Positions 35,591 through 44,225 of a stretch of 64,000 bases of DNA are shown piece after piece (position 1 is the first letter of the stretch; each line of letters starts with the position of its first letter). Made by a program: the position numbers and the translations under genes. The notes beneath the pieces were generated by a model that ran no database searches, had not been told where the DNA came from, and was given only the letters and a program-made list of their open reading frames with translations. The DNA comes from JBJXHN01 sp046233135 (GTDB taxonomy: Bacteria > Pseudomonadota > Alphaproteobacteria > Rhodospirillales > Rhodospirillaceae), in assembly GCA_046233135.1 (NCBI GenBank), contig JBJXHN010000001.1, positions 1,054,001 to 1,118,000 of the forward strand. The letters run 5' to 3'.

Positions 35591-36835
35591 CTATCGGGCG
35601 ACGCCGTAGCGCTGCTGCCAGATCTCTTCGATCCGTTCCATCCAAGACGGATGGGGTTCGGGCAGGGTCGCTCCCAGCTCGGCCGGGGTCAGGGTGGCCG
35701 GCCCCAGGTCCAGGGCATCGAAGCGCGCCTTGTCGTCCGGCGGCAATCCGGCGACGTCGAGCACGGTGAAGCTGCCCCAGACCGCCGGATCCTGCTTGCG
35801 GGCCTGGGCTTCCGGCGACAGCAGCAGGTTCGCCACCACCATCGCCCCGGCCTTGGCCGAGGCGTTATAGGGGATGGCGACGAAGTGGGTATTGCCGATG
35901 GTGCCGCCGTCGAACACGAAAGAGCGGGTGGTGGGCGGCAGTTCGAAGTTGGCGATGGCCGCGCTGGGGCCGCTGGGGTCGAAGGCCAGACCGATCAGCA
36001 CCTCTCCGTCGTTCACCAGCCGGCGCAGCGCCGCGCCGTTCTGGGGATAGGCCTTGCCCTGGCGCCACAGCAGCGGGGTCAGGGCATCCAGCCAGTCCCA
36101 CAGCGGCGCCGTCACCTCGGCCACCTGCTCCGCCGATCCGGCCGGAGCTTGCAGTACGGTCGGATCCGGGATCAGCCCGTACAGCGCCTGCTTCAGGACG
36201 GTGGAGCCCAGATAGGCCGGCAGCTGGGGAAAGGTGAAGCGACCCGGATTTTTCCGCGCCCACGCCAGCAGGGCGGCCACCGAGGTCGGCGGAGTCTCCA
36301 GGCGGGCGGAGTCGGTGAAGAAGACGAGTTGGGCCATGCCCCAGGGGGCTTCCATCCCCTCGGTGGGGACGGTGAAATCGCTGCGCACCGTGGGCTTGCC
36401 GGCGACATCGACAAAGCGCCAGTTGGGCAGCTGTTCCGCCCAGGGGCCGAACAGCAGGCCCTGGCGCTTCAGGGCGGCGAAGTTCTCGCCATTGACCCAC
36501 AGCAGGTCGACAGCCCCGCCGCTGTCCTTGCCGGCCGCCTTTTCCGCCACCACCCGGGCCACCGCCTCGGCCGTATCGGTCAGCTTGACGTGGGTCAGGG
36601 TGACGCCATAGCGCGCCTGCGCCTGCTCGCCCACCCAGGCGATGTAGTCGTTGATGCGCGGCTCTCCGCCCCAGGCGTGCCAATAGACGGTCTGCCCCCG
36701 GGCGGCGGCTTCCACCGCCGGCCAGTCCGCTGGATCGGGCGCATCTTCCGCCCCGGCAGACCCGTAGCCCCCGACAAGAAGCACGCCGGCCGCAAGCAGC
36801 AGCGGGGCGAACAGGGAACGAAGATTGGCACGCAT
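35591..36835 (-). CDS. ynjB: YnjB-like ABC transporter solute-binding protein
   Basis: A 414-residue periplasmic protein with a signal peptide (LLLAAGVLLVGGYGSAGA). YWHAWGGEPRINDYIAWVGE, DLLWVNGENFAALK and GTIGNTHFVAIPYNASAKAG are strong YnjB features. It captures an unknown ligand for the YnjCD importer. The start at 36835 gives a proper signal peptide. The gene is divergent from modD with 232 bases between, linking the importer to molybdenum genes. Confidence 0.87.
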   Translation of the reverse strand: MRANLRSLFAPLLLAAGVLLVGGYGSAGAEDAPDPADWPAVEAAARGQTVYWHAWGGEPRINDYIAWVGEQAQARYGVTLTHVKLTDTAEAVARVVAEKAAGKDSGGAVDLLWVNGENFAALKRQGLLFGPWAEQLPNWRFVDVAGKPTVRSDFTVPTEGMEAPWGMAQLVFFTDSARLETPPTSVAALLAWARKNPGRFTFPQLPAYLGSTVLKQALYGLIPDPTVLQAPAGSAEQVAEVTAPLWDWLDALTPLLWRQGKAYPQNGAALRRLVNDGEVLIGLAFDPSGPSAAIANFELPPTTRSFVFDGGTIGNTHFVAIPYNASAKAGAMVVANLLLSPEAQARKQDPAVWGSFTVLDVAGLPPDDKARFDALDLGPATLTPAELGATLPEPHPSWMERIEEIWQQRYGVAR

Positions 36836-37067
36836 GAGACCTCCTGGTCCTGAAAACCTGCACAGAGTGTAGGCCCGCCCCGGGGGGAAACAAGAGAGCG
36901 CGGCAGTCACGTCCCCGTGAACGGGGATCCCAAGCCCCTTTCGCGGCCCAGCCATCCCGCCTTCGATCTTCCCCCACGCGTCCTGGGGGATTAGCATCCT
37001 CTGTTACACCACCTTCACCCGCGACTTCACCCGCATGCGTCCGTCCTCCTGCCTTCGGAGACATCCG

Positions 37068-37949
37068 ATGACCGCGATCAGCCCCACCCCGCCCTGCCTG
37101 TCCGATGCCGCCCTGCAAGCCCTGCTGGCCGAGGACATCCCCTATGGCGACCTGACCACCACCAGCCTGGGGATCGGCGACCGCTGGGGCCGCATGACCT
37201 TTAGCGCCCGGGGACCAATGACCCTTTGCGGTGCCGAGGAAGCCTATCGCCTGTGCCAGCTGGCCGGCTGCGCAGAGGTCACTCTGTACCGCGCGTCGGG
37301 CCAGCAGGTGGACGAAGGGACTCTGCTGCTTCAGGCGGAAGGTCGGGCCGATGCCCTGCTTGCCGCCTGGAAGGTGTCGCAAACGCTGATGGAATTCGCT
37401 TCGGGCATTTCCACCGCCGCCATGGAGATCTGGCAGGCCGCCCAGGCTGCGGTGCCGGGCGTCACCGTGGCCTGCACGCGCAAGGCCCCGCCCGGCGCCC
37501 GCACCCTGGCGGCCAAGGCCGTGCGGGCCGGCAGGGCCACGATGCACCGGCTGGGTCTGTCGGAAACCCTGCTGGTTTTCCCCGAACACCGGGCCTTCCT
37601 GGACGCCACCGAGCTGGCCTCTCACCTGTCACACCTGCGGGCGGCCAACCCGGAGAAGCGGGTGGTATGCGAGGTCAGCACCATGGACGACGCCCACGCC
37701 GCCGTCCGCGCCGGGGCCGAAGTGCTGCAGCTGGAACGCTTCACCCCTGACGCGGTCCTGGATCTGGCGATCTGGCTGCACGACCACGGCCATCGGGAGC
37801 ATATCACTCTGGCCGCCGCCGGCGGGGTCAAGGCGGGCAATGCCGGCGCTTATGCCCGGGCCGGCTGCCGGGTGCTGGTGACCTCTGCCCCCTATTTCGC
37901 GCCGCCCCAGGACGTGAAGGTACAGATCTTTCCCATCACGCGGGATTGA
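37068..37949 (+). CDS. modD: ModD protein (quinolinate phosphoribosyltransferase-like)
   Basis: A 293-residue protein of the NadC fold: LLAEDIPYGDLTTTSLGIGD, CTRKAPPGARTLAAKAVRAG and a final LAAAGGVKAGNAGAYARAG, with changes from NadC (KAPPGAR rather than KTTPGLR) typical of ModD, a molybdenum-transport-associated protein of unknown reaction. GGAG precedes the ATG at 37068. It is followed by modE and mop. Confidence 0.85.
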   Translation: MTAISPTPPCLSDAALQALLAEDIPYGDLTTTSLGIGDRWGRMTFSARGPMTLCGAEEAYRLCQLAGCAEVTLYRASGQQVDEGTLLLQAEGRADALLAAWKVSQTLMEFASGISTAAMEIWQAAQAAVPGVTVACTRKAPPGARTLAAKAVRAGRATMHRLGLSETLLVFPEHRAFLDATELASHLSHLRAANPEKRVVCEVSTMDDAHAAVRAGAEVLQLERFTPDAVLDLAIWLHDHGHREHITLAAAGGVKAGNAGAYARAGCRVLVTSAPYFAPPQDVKVQIFPITRD

Positions 37950-38023
37950 TCGGCTTCCGGGAGACCCCATTGTCTTTTCGGACGAAAGTCTGTTCCTCGA
38001 ATAGCCAACAGGATTGATGCCGC

Positions 38024-38434
38024 ATGCCTCAAGGCGATCCCTTGCGTCTTCGTCTCAAGCTTTGTTCCTTCGCGGCCATGGGGCCGGGAAAAGCCGACCT
38101 GCTGGAAGCCTTGCGGGAATGCGGATCGATTTCCGGAGCAGCACGCAAGACGGGCCTGTCCTACCGCAAGGCCTGGATGATGATCGACGAGTTGAACCGC
38201 GCCTTCAGGGAGCCCCTGGTCGCCGCCGCCTTCGGCGGATCCGGGGGTGGAGGCGCATCGCTGACCGACATGGGCGAAACCGTCGTCAGTGCCTACCGGG
38301 AGCTGGAGCGCAAGGCCTCGGAAGCCGCCGCAGCAGAAATCACCCTGCTGCGCAGTCTGGTTGTGGAATCCACCTCTGATAGCACCGGGGATCCCAGTCA
38401 CGACGATTGCCGCTTCTCCGAGTCGAAGGCCTGA
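38024..38434 (+). CDS. ModE-type DNA-binding regulator lacking the molybdate domains
   Basis: The 136 residues have the N-terminal ModE winged helix: KADLLEALRECGSISGAARK, TGLSYRKAWMMIDELN and GGSGGGGASLTDMGE. Full ModE carries a C-terminal pair of Mop domains (about 260 residues in all) that bind molybdate; here the protein ends after a short tail. It may sense molybdate through a separate protein such as the Mop encoded next. It belongs to the MopAB/LysR-type short group. Confidence 0.85.
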   Translation: MPQGDPLRLRLKLCSFAAMGPGKADLLEALRECGSISGAARKTGLSYRKAWMMIDELNRAFREPLVAAAFGGSGGGGASLTDMGETVVSAYRELERKASEAAAAEITLLRSLVVESTSDSTGDPSHDDCRFSESKA

Positions 38435-38697
38435 GACGCCGCTCAGCCGCCCGGCCACATCCGAAACAGGATCGAATACCGGCCGCGCATCCCCTGGATG
38501 ATGCGGATGGGTAACCTTTGCCTTTGACATCGGCGGCCCCTTGTCGCACCCTTTCTTATGCATGAATGTGCACAAGCGTTTGCGGCACACACCTCTGCGC
38601 TCGGGCGCCCGTTTCCCTTGCCGTGACCGTCCTGCCCGTCTCCCCCGAATCCTTCCCAACCCGGTCAGGGCCGCCTCAAAACGAAAGAGATCAAACG
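38435..38697. other. Leader region of mop
   Basis: About 260 bases between the modE stop and mop. It may hold the mop promoter, but no ModE-box or riboswitch pattern could be recognised. Confidence 0.3.
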
Positions 38698-38901
38698 ATG
38701 AAACTCAGTACGCGCAATCAGTTGAAGGGTAAGGTTGTCTCGGTGGCCGAAGGTCAGGTGGCCGCCACGGTTGTGGTGGATATCGGTGGCCTGACCGTGA
38801 CGTCGGCGATCACCGACGCCGCCGTCAAGGATCTGGCCCTGGCCGTCGGGGACGATGTGACGGTGCTGATCAAGGCTTCCGATGTCATGATCGGGAAATA
38901 A
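38698..38901 (+). CDS. mop: Molybdenum-pterin/molybdate-binding protein Mop
   Basis: A 67-residue molbindin: MKLSTRNQLKGKVVSVAEGQ, then VVVDIGGLTVTSAITDAAVK and VTVLIKASDVMIGK, one TOBE/Mop domain. Mop proteins form hexamers that store molybdate in the cytoplasm. The start at 38698 gives exactly the family N terminus. A hairpin follows. Confidence 0.93.
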   Translation: MKLSTRNQLKGKVVSVAEGQVAATVVVDIGGLTVTSAITDAAVKDLALAVGDDVTVLIKASDVMIGK

Positions 38902-38917
38902 ACGAACCCCGGTTCGG

Positions 38918-38970
38918 ATCCGCCCCCCGTGCGTCCGTGGGGGGCGGATGCGCTAAGCACCCTTTTTTTT
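38918..38970 (+). terminator. Terminator after mop
   Basis: ATCCGCCCCCC (38918-38928) and GGGGGGCGGAT (38939-38949) form a perfect 11-bp stem; a T run follows at 38963-38971, 13 bases further. Confidence 0.65.
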
Positions 38971-39063
38971 TGGCACCGCACAGGATTCGAGCATTTACAC
39001 ACTCTGCGAAAAAAAACATCATCGTTCGGGACAGCGGAACTTTTGAGTTACACGAACGTTCCA

Positions 39064-39086
39064 GTTGTCTAGACCCGTTGTCTAGA
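39064..39086. repeat. Direct repeat GTTGTCTAGA
   Basis: Two perfect copies of GTTGTCTAGA with a 13-base period lie about 60 bases upstream of the next small gene. They may be regulator half-sites. Confidence 0.4.
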
Positions 39087-39145
39087 AACGATCAGGAACA
39101 GGGGTGAGGGTTCTGGGAGGGACCCCCATCCAGGCGGAGGGTCCC

Positions 39146-39457
39146 ATGGATACGCAAATGATAAGAACCAGCCAGCACCACTGGCTACTCACGCGGATCG
39201 CCACAGCAGCTGCCGAGGCCGACGCAGCCCTGTCTCATGACGGCTATCACGCCAGTCTGGATGACGTCCGTTCCCTGGGGGAGCAACTGGGCCAATGGCT
39301 ACCGTTGGAGGGAACGCTGCACGAGCAGGATCTGCGCAGGTTCGTTGATTACCTGACCACCATTACCGCCAGCGGCCGCGCCCCGGAAGACCGGGAGTTG
39401 CTGGGCCTGATCGGCTGGGCCGACCTGCTGGCTGACCGGGTGGCCACGCATCACTGA
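39146..39457 (+). CDS. Small hypothetical helical protein
   Basis: A 103-residue protein, predicted mainly helical (LLTRIATAAAEADAAL, DVRSLGEQLGQWL, LLGLIGWADLLADRV). The ATG at 39146 was chosen because it lies after a GGAGG-like stretch; an in-frame start exists at 39104. A strong terminator follows. No family recognised. Confidence 0.55.
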   Translation: MDTQMIRTSQHHWLLTRIATAAAEADAALSHDGYHASLDDVRSLGEQLGQWLPLEGTLHEQDLRRFVDYLTTITASGRAPEDRELLGLIGWADLLADRVATHH

Positions 39458-39497
39458 TCGGGGTCCCCCGGTCCCGTATGGCGGCTCCGACGACATG

Positions 39498-39541
39498 AAA
39501 GGGCCGGAGGCGGGGTGTCATACCCCGCGTCCGGCCCTTTT
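39498..39541. terminator. Bidirectional terminator
   Basis: AAAGGGCCGGA pairs with TCCGGCCCTTT, with an inner CGGGGT/ACCCCG stem. It separates the rightward small gene and the leftward TRAP operon. Confidence 0.85.
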
Positions 39542-39553
39542 CGTGCCCCCCGT

Positions 39554-40813
39554 TCAGCGGAACCAGACTGCGGTCCAAGGGATGAAGGTCACCAGCATCA
39601 GGACCGCCACCATGGCCACCAGGAACCACTTCATGTAGGTCATCACCTGTTCAATACGCAGGCCGGTGGCCGAACAGACCGTCAACAGGACCGAGGCCAC
39701 GGGCGGCGTTTGCTGCCCCACCCCCAGGTTCAGGCAGACGATCACCCCGAAGTGCACCGGATCCACCCCCATCTTGGCGGCGAGCGGCATCAGCAGGGGC
39801 ACGACAACGATGATCGCCGCGCTGGCGTGCAGCACCATGCCCAGGGCCAGCAGGAACAGGTTGATCAGCAGCAGCGAGATCACATAGTCGTCCGACAGCC
39901 CGCCCAGTCCGGCGGCGATCTTCTGCGGCAACTGCTCGTTGGCCAGCACCTGACCCAGCACCGCCGAGCCGGCGATGATCATCATCACCACGGCCGTCTG
40001 CTTGCCGGCGGACACCAGCACCTCGAACAGCTTGCTCCGGGTCAGGTCGCGGGACATCACCGTCCCGAAGATCAGGGCGATGAACACGCCGATCCCCGCC
40101 GCCTCGGTGGGGGTGTAGATGCCGGCGATCAGCCCGCCCACCACGAGCACCGGGATCAGCAAGGGCACCAGCGCCCGTTTCAGCGCCTGTCCCAGCGCCG
40201 GCGGCGAAAACCGCTGTTCGCGCGGATGGCCCTGGCGCAGGGCGAAGATGTAGGACACCACCATGAACGCCCCGCCCAGCATCAGCCCTGGCACGATCCC
40301 GGCGATGAACAGGTCCTTGATCGATGTGTTGGTGGTCACCCCGTACAGAACCATGGGAATGGACGGCGGAATGATGATCCCCAGCGTCGCCGAAGCCGCC
40401 GTGACCGCCGCAGCGAAGCCCCTAGGATAGCCGCGCCGGGCCATCTCCGGCACGAAGACTTTGCTCATGACCGCCGCATCGGCCACCGCCGAACCGCTCA
40501 TTTCGGCCATGAACATCGAGGTCAGCACGTTGATGTGGGACAGTCCACCCCGCACCCACCCCACCAGCGCCGAGGCCAGATCGATCAGCCGCTGAGAGAT
40601 GGAGGTGGCCCCCATCAGCTCTCCCATCAGGATGAACAGGGGGATGGCCACCAGGATGATGCGGTTGGAGCCGGAAAACAGCTGCACGGGAAAGGTCAGC
40701 AGGTTGATGTCGGCCAGCCACATGGTGGCCCCGGCGGTCAGCATGATGGCGAACCCGACGGGCACGCCCACCAGCACGAGGCCGATCAGCAGGACAAGGA
40801 TGGTGGTGATCAC
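39554..40813 (-). CDS. TRAP transporter large permease (DctM)
   Basis: A 419-residue protein of about 12 helices with the DctM features FILMGELMGATSISQRLIDL, EMSGSAVADAAVMSKVFVPE and IIIPPSIPMVLYGVTTNTSI. It uses the Na+ gradient to import an organic acid. It starts with GTG, overlapping the small permease by four bases (GTGA). Confidence 0.93.
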   Translation of the reverse strand: MITTILVLLIGLVLVGVPVGFAIMLTAGATMWLADINLLTFPVQLFSGSNRIILVAIPLFILMGELMGATSISQRLIDLASALVGWVRGGLSHINVLTSMFMAEMSGSAVADAAVMSKVFVPEMARRGYPRGFAAAVTAASATLGIIIPPSIPMVLYGVTTNTSIKDLFIAGIVPGLMLGGAFMVVSYIFALRQGHPREQRFSPPALGQALKRALVPLLIPVLVVGGLIAGIYTPTEAAGIGVFIALIFGTVMSRDLTRSKLFEVLVSAGKQTAVVMMIIAGSAVLGQVLANEQLPQKIAAGLGGLSDDYVISLLLINLFLLALGMVLHASAAIIVVVPLLMPLAAKMGVDPVHFGVIVCLNLGVGQQTPPVASVLLTVCSATGLRIEQVMTYMKWFLVAMVAVLMLVTFIPWTAVWFR

Positions 40814-41277
40814 GGGGCGGACCTCCAGCGGGCGACGATACGGGCCAACAGAGCGAGCACAATCAGGCCGGCGGACAGGGGCAGAACGGCCATGAATACC
40901 CCCTGGGGAACCGGCAGGGTTTCAATGGGCCGGCCGCCCACCACCGCCATCATCCGCACCGACAGCACGGCCAGCAGCACCATGAAGCCCCCGACCATCA
41001 GGTCGATCACTGTCAGCGCCACCCGTCGCGCCATCTCCGGCAGCTTGTTCAGAAAGGCGTCGAAGGCGATATGGCCGTCATCGCGATAGGCCAGATAGGC
41101 GCCCAGGAAGGCGATCCACACCAGCATGAAGCCGGGCAGTTCGTCCGCCCAGACCAGACCGGCCTCCAGGACGTAGCGGTAAAATACGTTCAGGCAGACC
41201 GCCACAGCCGCAGCGATGACAAGAACGGCCACGGCGACGGACACCAGCCGGTCCAAACCGTTGATCAGCATACGCAT
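40810..41277 (-). CDS. TRAP transporter small permease (DctQ)
   Basis: A 155-residue four-helix membrane protein: VCLNVFYRYVLEAGLVWADE is the DctQ signature, followed by LVWIAFLGAYLAYRDDGHIA. It pairs with DctM and the solute-binding protein. A strong AAGGAGGG site is found upstream of the ATG. Confidence 0.92.
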   Translation of the reverse strand: MRMLINGLDRLVSVAVAVLVIAAAVAVCLNVFYRYVLEAGLVWADELPGFMLVWIAFLGAYLAYRDDGHIAFDAFLNKLPEMARRVALTVIDLMVGGFMVLLAVLSVRMMAVVGGRPIETLPVPQGVFMAVLPLSAGLIVLALLARIVARWRSAP

Positions 41278-41351
41278 GCCTTTGCCCTCCTTCTTCTCGA
41301 CCGGGCCATGGACGGAGCTGCGCTACGGTACCGATGCACCTTTCGGCCCGC

Positions 41352-42338
41352 CTATTGGCGGGCCTTGTCGACCAGCTCCAGCCAGTCGGTACCGTACTGA
41401 TCGGTGTAGGTGGCGGACACGCCCGACACCTTGGCCTGAAAGGCGGCCAGATCGATGTCGTTGACCGCCAGGGTCTTGCCCATGTCCTCGATGTACTGGG
41501 CTTCCATGGCGGCGGCCTTGTCGTAGCTTTCCTCGGTGATCTCGCGCCCGACGTCGGCAAAGACGGTTTTCTGTTCGTCGGTCAGGCTGTTCCAGAAGGA
41601 TTCCGAGGCCATGAGGAACGACGGCGTATAGACATGTTTGGTCAGCGACAGATACTTCTGCACCTCGTACATCTTCTGGCCGTAGAAGCCGTAAGCGGCC
41701 GCTTCCGCCCCGTCGACCACCCCCATCTGCATGGCAGTGAAGGTCTCGCCCCAGGACACCTTGGTCGGCACCGCGCCCATGGAGGCAAAGACGTCCTGGC
41801 GGAACGTGCCGCCGGAGATGCGCACCTTCATGCCGTCCATATCGGCGGGGGTGACGATAGGCTTGCTGGAGTTCATCACGTGGCGGAAGCCGTTTTCATA
41901 GACGCCGACCACCTTCACCGAAGCAACCTCTTCGATGCGGTCGCGGACGGCCTCTTCCAGGCCGCTGGCCATGGCGCGGCGCACATGGTCGCGGTCGTCG
42001 AACAGCCAGGGCAGGTCGAACAGACCCAGCTTGCCGTCCAGCTTCAGCACACCGGAGGCGACGTTGATCATCTCCATGGTCCCGAGCTGGAGATTGTCGA
42101 TCAGCGCGCTTTCCTTCCCCAGCTGGCCGTTGGGATAGATGTTGAAGGTGAACTGGCCGGGCAGCCGTGCGTCCACCTTCTCGGCGAACAGCACCGATTG
42201 CGCATGCAGCGGTGACAGATCCGACACGTGGCTGGCAATCGCCACCTCGCGCGGTTCGGCCATGGCGGTACCGGCGGCAGCCGTGGACAGAACACCGATG
42301 GTCGCGGCGGCCCGCATCAGGGTCGTGAACTTGGACAT
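41352..42338 (-). CDS. TRAP transporter solute-binding protein (DctP)
   Basis: A 328-residue periplasmic protein with a signal peptide (LMRAAATIGVLSTAAAGTAMA). DctP features include MDGMKVRISGGTFRQDVFAS and GVVDGAEAAAYGFYGQKMYE, the latter containing the region near the conserved ligand Arg. The ligand is probably a carboxylate. It is the first gene of the TRAP operon, with GGGAGAG upstream. Confidence 0.92.
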   Translation of the reverse strand: MSKFTTLMRAAATIGVLSTAAAGTAMAEPREVAIASHVSDLSPLHAQSVLFAEKVDARLPGQFTFNIYPNGQLGKESALIDNLQLGTMEMINVASGVLKLDGKLGLFDLPWLFDDRDHVRRAMASGLEEAVRDRIEEVASVKVVGVYENGFRHVMNSSKPIVTPADMDGMKVRISGGTFRQDVFASMGAVPTKVSWGETFTAMQMGVVDGAEAAAYGFYGQKMYEVQKYLSLTKHVYTPSFLMASESFWNSLTDEQKTVFADVGREITEESYDKAAAMEAQYIEDMGKTLAVNDIDLAAFQAKVSGVSATYTDQYGTDWLELVDKARQ

Positions 42339-42418
42339 GAAGACTCTCCCAGAGTGGTTTGTTTGTTGATTTGATCCGCCGCATTCCGACGGACCCGGTT
42401 TAGTCGACAGGCAAAGGA

Positions 42419-43195
42419 TCAGCGGATCTCAACGTGATAGCGGAAGCTGGCCGCCGTCCCGGTGGAGACGCGCCATTCCAGAGGCACGGCATCGAAGCCG
42501 CTCGCCGTCCGGCCGATGCGCACCACCGGCGTGCCGGCATCTATGCCCAGCAGGCCCGCTTCCGCCTCGGCGGCCGTATCCACCCACAGATCTTCTCCAG
42601 CGCGGGCGACAAGCTGGCCGCAGGCGCGTTCGTACAGCGGGTACATCAGGTCGGGATAGTCGGGGACGGCGATGTCCAGCAGCGGCCGGAACGGCTCTTC
42701 AGGCAGCCAGATCAGTTCCACCAGCAACGGCTTGCCTTCGATCAGGCGCAGGCGGTGGAAGTGGATCACCGGCGTGCCCTCGGGCAGGCGCAGGCGTTTG
42801 GCAACCTCCGCGCCAGCCGGTTCCACCCGGCGTTCCAGCACCTGGCCGCTAGGTATCAGGGGTGTGCCGTCGGCCGTGCGCACCCGGAAGAACCGGAACA
42901 GGGACGAGGCGAAATCGGGCCGGCGGATGAAGGTTCCCCGCCCGCGCCGACGCACCAGCAGGCCCTCGGCCACCAGGGTCTCTATCGCCTTGCGGGCGGT
43001 GCCGACGGCCACGCCATAGTCCCGGGCGAGCACGTTTTCCGACGGCAAAGGATCATCGGCGGACCAGCCATTGGCGACAATCCGTCCGTGAATGTCATCC
43101 CGCAGGCGCTGGTACAGCGGCAGGCGGGAATCACTGACCGCCCCGTCGCCGAAATGACCCTCACCGGAGGACTGATTTCCCGTCGTCCCCGTCAT
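42419..43195 (-). CDS. GntR/HutC-family transcriptional regulator
   Basis: A 258-residue protein with an N-terminal GntR winged helix (LPLYQRLRDDIHGRIVANGW, LPSENVLARDYGVAVGTARK) and a C-terminal UTRA ligand-binding domain. It lies directly upstream of the TRAP operon on the same strand and divergent from the amidohydrolase, so it likely controls both. It was probably acquired as a unit with them for one substrate. Confidence 0.92.
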   Translation of the reverse strand: MTGTTGNQSSGEGHFGDGAVSDSRLPLYQRLRDDIHGRIVANGWSADDPLPSENVLARDYGVAVGTARKAIETLVAEGLLVRRRGRGTFIRRPDFASSLFRFFRVRTADGTPLIPSGQVLERRVEPAGAEVAKRLRLPEGTPVIHFHRLRLIEGKPLLVELIWLPEEPFRPLLDIAVPDYPDLMYPLYERACGQLVARAGEDLWVDTAAEAEAGLLGIDAGTPVVRIGRTASGFDAVPLEWRVSTGTAASFRYHVEIR

Positions 43196-43231
43196 GCGCC
43201 TTGCCTCCTCCCTGCTCGCTGCTTATCTTCA

Positions 43232-43256
43232 GTTCTCTATAGAACCAGAGAACCAG
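43232..43256. promoter_or_regulatory. Candidate GntR operator
   Basis: GTTCTC (43232-43237) and GAGAAC (43248-43253) form a dyad. Nested GTTCT/AGAAC arms and a tandem AGAACCAG repeat (43241-43256) are present. It is located between the gntR and amidohydrolase starts. Confidence 0.55.
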
Positions 43257-43268
43257 AGTTGAGTACCG

Positions 43269-44099
43269 ATGTCAATGCTGCCCCCGAACCGTTCCGCCGC
43301 CCCCGCGCTTCTGAAGATCGATGCCCATGCCCATGTGTTCGGTGTCGGCGGACCGTTGGCGGCACTCCGGCGCTACACCCCGACGGTGCCCCGGCCGGAG
43401 CCGGCTTATCGGGCGGAACTGGACGCCGCCGGCATCACCCATGCCCTGCTGGTGCAGCCGAGTTTTCTGGGGACGGACAACACCACCCTGCTGCGCGCCC
43501 TCGCCGAGCGGCCGGCGCGCTACCGCGGGGTGGCGGTGGTGGACCCGGATGTGGACGACGAAACGCTGGACCACATGGCTGCCCTGGGGGTTGTGGGGGT
43601 GCGCTACAACATCATCGGCTGGGAAGCAGGGGCACTCCTGTCCGCTCCCTGGCAGACCTTGTCCCGCCGCATCGCCAGCCTAGGCTGGCATATCGAGGTG
43701 CAGGCAGAAGGACCGGACGTGGCCCGGCTGTTGCCGGTGTTGCTGGAACACGGGGGGCCGGTGGTGATCGACCACTTCGGCAAGCCCGCCCCGGCGGACG
43801 GCGTGGCGGATGCGGGCTTTCAGGCGATCCTGGCCCAGGGACGGGCAGGCGCGCCGGTGTGGGCGAAGTTGTCCGGCCCCTACCGCTGCGGAGCAGACGT
43901 GCAGCCCTATGCGGAAGCGCTGCTTGAGGCGCTGGGGCCGAAGCGGCTGATGTGGGGCAGCGACTGGCCCTGGACCCAGAACGAGGCCGGCAAGACCTAC
44001 GGCGCCTGCCTGCGCTGGCTGGAAGACTGGGTGCCGGATGAAACGACCCGGGCGGCGGTTCTGGCCGCGCCGGCACGGTTGATGGGGCTGCCAGGGTAG
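43269..44099 (+). CDS. Amidohydrolase-family (TIM-barrel) lactone hydrolase-like protein
   Basis: A 276-residue amidohydrolase_2 protein with DAHAHVFG at the N terminus, VVIDHFGKP and a final WGSDWPWTQNE. It belongs to the group including 2-pyrone-4,6-dicarboxylate hydrolase and sugar-lactonase-like enzymes. It probably opens a lactone generated from the substrate imported by the TRAP system. It is divergent from gntR. Confidence 0.85.
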   Translation: MSMLPPNRSAAPALLKIDAHAHVFGVGGPLAALRRYTPTVPRPEPAYRAELDAAGITHALLVQPSFLGTDNTTLLRALAERPARYRGVAVVDPDVDDETLDHMAALGVVGVRYNIIGWEAGALLSAPWQTLSRRIASLGWHIEVQAEGPDVARLLPVLLEHGGPVVIDHFGKPAPADGVADAGFQAILAQGRAGAPVWAKLSGPYRCGADVQPYAEALLEALGPKRLMWGSDWPWTQNEAGKTYGACLRWLEDWVPDETTRAAVLAAPARLMGLPG

Positions 44100-44225
44100 T
44101 GACGACCAGCGTGACGGGCAGGAGAAACGGTCAGCCACACCTGCCAAGGAGGGCATTTTTCTTTGAGAAGTCTCGCACTCTGTCAGCACAAAGGTGTCAA
44201 CATGCCACGCCATCCGTTGACAGCA

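Noticed and set aside
33192..36835. Assignment of the ABC transporter to thiamine (ThiBPQ)
   Set aside because: ThiBPQ has a similar layout, but the binding protein start (YWHAWGGEPRINDY) and the permease length fit YnjBC better, and the neighbours are molybdenum genes.
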